From NCBI RefSeq assembly GCF_038502225.1, contig NC_091303.1:24447682-24511681 (forward strand): a DNA stretch of 64,000 bases. Reading direction: 5' to 3'. The DNA comes from Cherax quadricarinatus. Taxonomy: Eukaryota > Arthropoda > Malacostraca > Decapoda > Parastacidae. Shown one piece after another: positions 61,941-64,000 of the stretch. The stretch's first letter is position 1, and the number at the start of each line of letters is the position of its first letter. Under the pieces are notes generated by a model that saw nothing but the letters and a program-made list of their open reading frames with translations, had not been told where the DNA came from and made no database searches. A program made the position numbers and the translations under genes.

Positions 61941-62251
61941 AAGTAGATAACTACACATATACACAATTATCGTGCTTAATAAGCCGAACTTGCTGAATAG
62001 GGTGAACTCTGTTAAAAAGTGGAATTTCCCCTCAAAATGTTTTGAAGGATGATACACATTTTTTTCATTGGTCATGACGTAAGAGTTTTAGGGCCAAATC
62101 TAACTTAGAAACCTCACCCTAATGCATTTTTAAACCAGATTCTATTCAGTATTTCACACAACAGTTTAATTTGATTTAATATTATTTTAAAATCAATTAA
62201 ATATATTTTTTCCTTATGTACAGTACACAGGCAATTTCTCTAAAGATCAAG
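61941..62251. other. AT-rich intron sequence, no feature recognised
   Basis: Between LINE-D4 and the Tigger-like fragment. It contains GCCGAACTTGCTGAATAGGG, which could be transposon leader, but no TIR was found. Confidence 0.35.
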
Positions 62252-62450
62252 CAAGAAATCTGTGCATTTGGTGCGTGAGTGTGGCTTTCCACAATTAACC
62301 ATCTTTTCTGTCATCAAGCAACACGAAATAATAAAAAATGTTAAAATGGCTGACGAATCTAAGTTAGTAAAGGCAGAGAAATTATTACAGTGGATAAGAG
62401 GGAAACATATGAAGGGTGTTGCAGCATCTGCAAGTTGTATCCATGAGTAA
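62252..62450 (+). pseudogene. Tigger/CENP-B-like transposase N-terminal fragment
   Basis: A 62-codon frame: E-C-G-F-P-Q-L-T-I-F-S-V-I-K-Q-H-E-I-I (second half of a pipsqueak/CENP-B helix-turn-helix), then A-E-K-L-L-Q-W-I-R-G-K-H-M-K-G-V (start of the CENP-B second domain, family E-x-x-L-L-x-W). It is cut at 62450 by LINE-D5. A different family from the 5433 element. Confidence 0.55.
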
Positions 62451-62451
62451 A

Positions 62452-64000
62452 TACTTCCTTAAATCTCATGTTGAGCTCCTCACATACTTCTTGGTCATTT
62501 CTTGAGCTCCCCACCTTCTTTCCTTAGCTTGATTACCTGGTCCTTGACTATTGTCTTCCTAATGTGGCGATACAACAGCTTCGGGTCAGACTTGACTTTC
62601 GATGCTAGGTCGTTTTCATACTGTCGCTGGGCCTCCCTCCATATCTGTGTATAGTCGTTTCTGACTCTCCGACTAATCTCTTTATTTTCCTGAGTTCTTT
62701 ATCTTCTGTACTTTTCCATTCTCTAGCGATCATAGTTTTTGCTTCCCTACACCTTTGGGTAAATCAGGGGCTCGTTCTGGTCTTCCCATTATTTCTGTTG
62801 CCCTTGGGAACAAACCTTTCCTATCCCTCCTTGTATTTTGTTGTAACACAGTCCATCATTTTGTTTACTGATTTTCCTACCAATTCTCCTTCCTACTGAA
62901 CCTCCTGTAGGAAGTATCTCATGCCTGTGTAGAGTCCCCTTTTGTAGTTTGACTTTCCCAGCCTACTCCTGTTACCCTCTCTACTTGTAACTCTACTATG
63001 TATTCAAAGCTCAGAACCACGTGATCACTAGCTCCGAGGGGCCATTCATGCGTGATGTTCTCGAGTACCTTGACGTCCGAGCTACTCAGAGTGAATACAA
63101 AGTCCAGTCTTATTGGTTCATCATCACTGGTAGTGTCCCTAACTTGTTGATGCATGAGGTATTTCAGTACCACATCTATCATCTTGGCTTTCAATGTTTT
63201 GGGACCCCCATGTGGCTCCAGGTTTTCCCAATCAATTTCCTTGTAATTGAAATCACCCATAACTAGTAACTTTGCTCTACCCGTGTGAGTTCTTCTGACC
63301 ACCTCAACTAGGGCATCCACCATTGCTCTGTTGCTCTCTTCATATTCTTCTCTTGGCCCCTTGCAGTTCTGTGGTGGGTTGTACATTTTTGCAATTACCA
63401 CCTTATGGCCCTCAGACTGGCTTGTCCTACTAAGTAGTCCCTTTCGCCCATACCATCCATTCCATCCATTTTCTCAAATCCCCTCCAGTTTTTAATGAGC
63501 AGTGCAACTCCTCTCCCTTTCCTCCCTCTATCTTTCCTGAGGATTTGATATCCAGGTTGAAAGATTGCATCTGTTAGCATCCTGGTGAGTTTTGTTTCTG
63601 TGAGTGCTATTATATCTGGGGATGTCTCCTTAATTCTTTCATGCCACTCCTCACACTTATTTGTTATTCCGTCTGCATTTGTATACCACACCTTCAACTT
63701 CTTTTCTAAAACTGTCGCCTGGGGGGTACGTTGGGGTTGGGGAAGTAGGAGACCTGATAAGGAACTATGGGTGGTTGCTGTGGGGGCGGAGTTTGTAATG
63801 AGGTGGGTGGGGGCACTGGATATGGCATGTGTGTTTTGGGCTAGAATGTTTGGTTGCATTGGGGTTGTCCTGGTTGGGGGCTTCTGTAGGTGGTTGTGAG
63901 GGAGGCTGTATTTGATCTTCCTCCTGAGTCTGGGTTCTCCTGCCCATCTCCATCTTGACCATCTTTGTATCATCTCTCTCAGTTTCTGCCTTTCTTCTTG
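62452..64000 (-). mobile_element. LINE-D5: endonuclease and linker, runs off window
   Basis: Minus strand. Frame 63973-63395 ends in the endonuclease start: V-W-Y-T-N-A-D-G-I-T-N-K, D-I-I-A-L-T-E-T-K-L and R-G-V-A-L-L-I-K. The Pro/Thr-rich stretch before it (about residues 20-95) is ORF2 N-terminal or ORF1/ORF2 junction. Frame 63401-62919 continues M-Y-N-P-P, L-L-V-M-G-D-F-N-Y-K-E-I-D-W, L-D-F-V-F-T and G-A-S-D-H-V-V. The linker with stops runs to 62452. Endonuclease Asp/Asn/His residues look intact; the frame breaks near 63400. Confidence 0.82.

Overview
Eukaryotic genomic DNA, almost certainly from a decapod crustacean and probably a crayfish. This is inferred from the repeat families, which I recognise as typical of decapod genomes; species is not proven. 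The window holds one host gene: the 3' part of a transferrin-family gene on the minus strand. Six coding exons run from 59802 down to a stop codon at 9386 and encode about 310 residues, essentially one complete C-terminal transferrin lobe. All five introns have GT-AG ends with matching phases. Four introns are 0.24-2.4 kb; the fifth (11278-56559) is about 45 kb and is filled with transposable elements. Upstream exons lie beyond the right edge.

Layout. 1-8358: LINE-F (plus), broken by LINE-A1 (minus), a Tigger-like DNA transposon and LINE-B1. 8359-11277: 3' flank and last three exons of the transferrin gene. 11278-40690: a deep nest in the large intron. LINE-B2 contains LINE-C1, which contains a BEL/Pao LTR retrotransposon with a 5-bp target duplication. 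The BEL element contains LINE-C2, which contains LINE-B3, then LINE-A2, then a tRNA-derived SINE and an 80-bp hairpin element. A second LINE-B (B6) follows and is interrupted by a Penelope-like element. 40691-54880: LINE-D, LINE-C, LINE-E (RNase H type) and a full-length LINE-B7 of about 5.2 kb inserted in LINE-C3. 54881-56559: LINE-D 3' ends with long TG arrays. 56560-59802: first three exons. 59803-64000: upstream intron with LINE-D copies, a SINE and a Tigger-like fragment.

Family names here are local. LINE-A is RTE-like with a single ORF. LINE-B is CR1-like, with an ORF1 carrying a PHD-like finger, a 12-residue tandem repeat and Cys/His fingers. LINE-C is Jockey/CR1-like, with a baculovirus-FP-like ORF1. 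LINE-D is CR1/L2-like and ends in GTGAGTACA(CA)n. LINE-E is a LINE with RNase H. LINE-F is a second Jockey/CR1-like family. Nearly every mobile-element ORF is broken. The exceptions worth attention are a 247-codon Tigger ORF that keeps DNA-binding domains but has lost its catalytic domain, and LINE-B7 ORF1, which has one stop codon in 443 codons.

The most notable points are: the transferrin lobe has apparently lost several iron- and carbonate-binding residues; the nest is seven insertions deep; several very small insertions have clean target duplications, including a 104-bp insert with a hammerhead-ribozyme-like core; and the LINE-B ORF1 has an unusual architecture.
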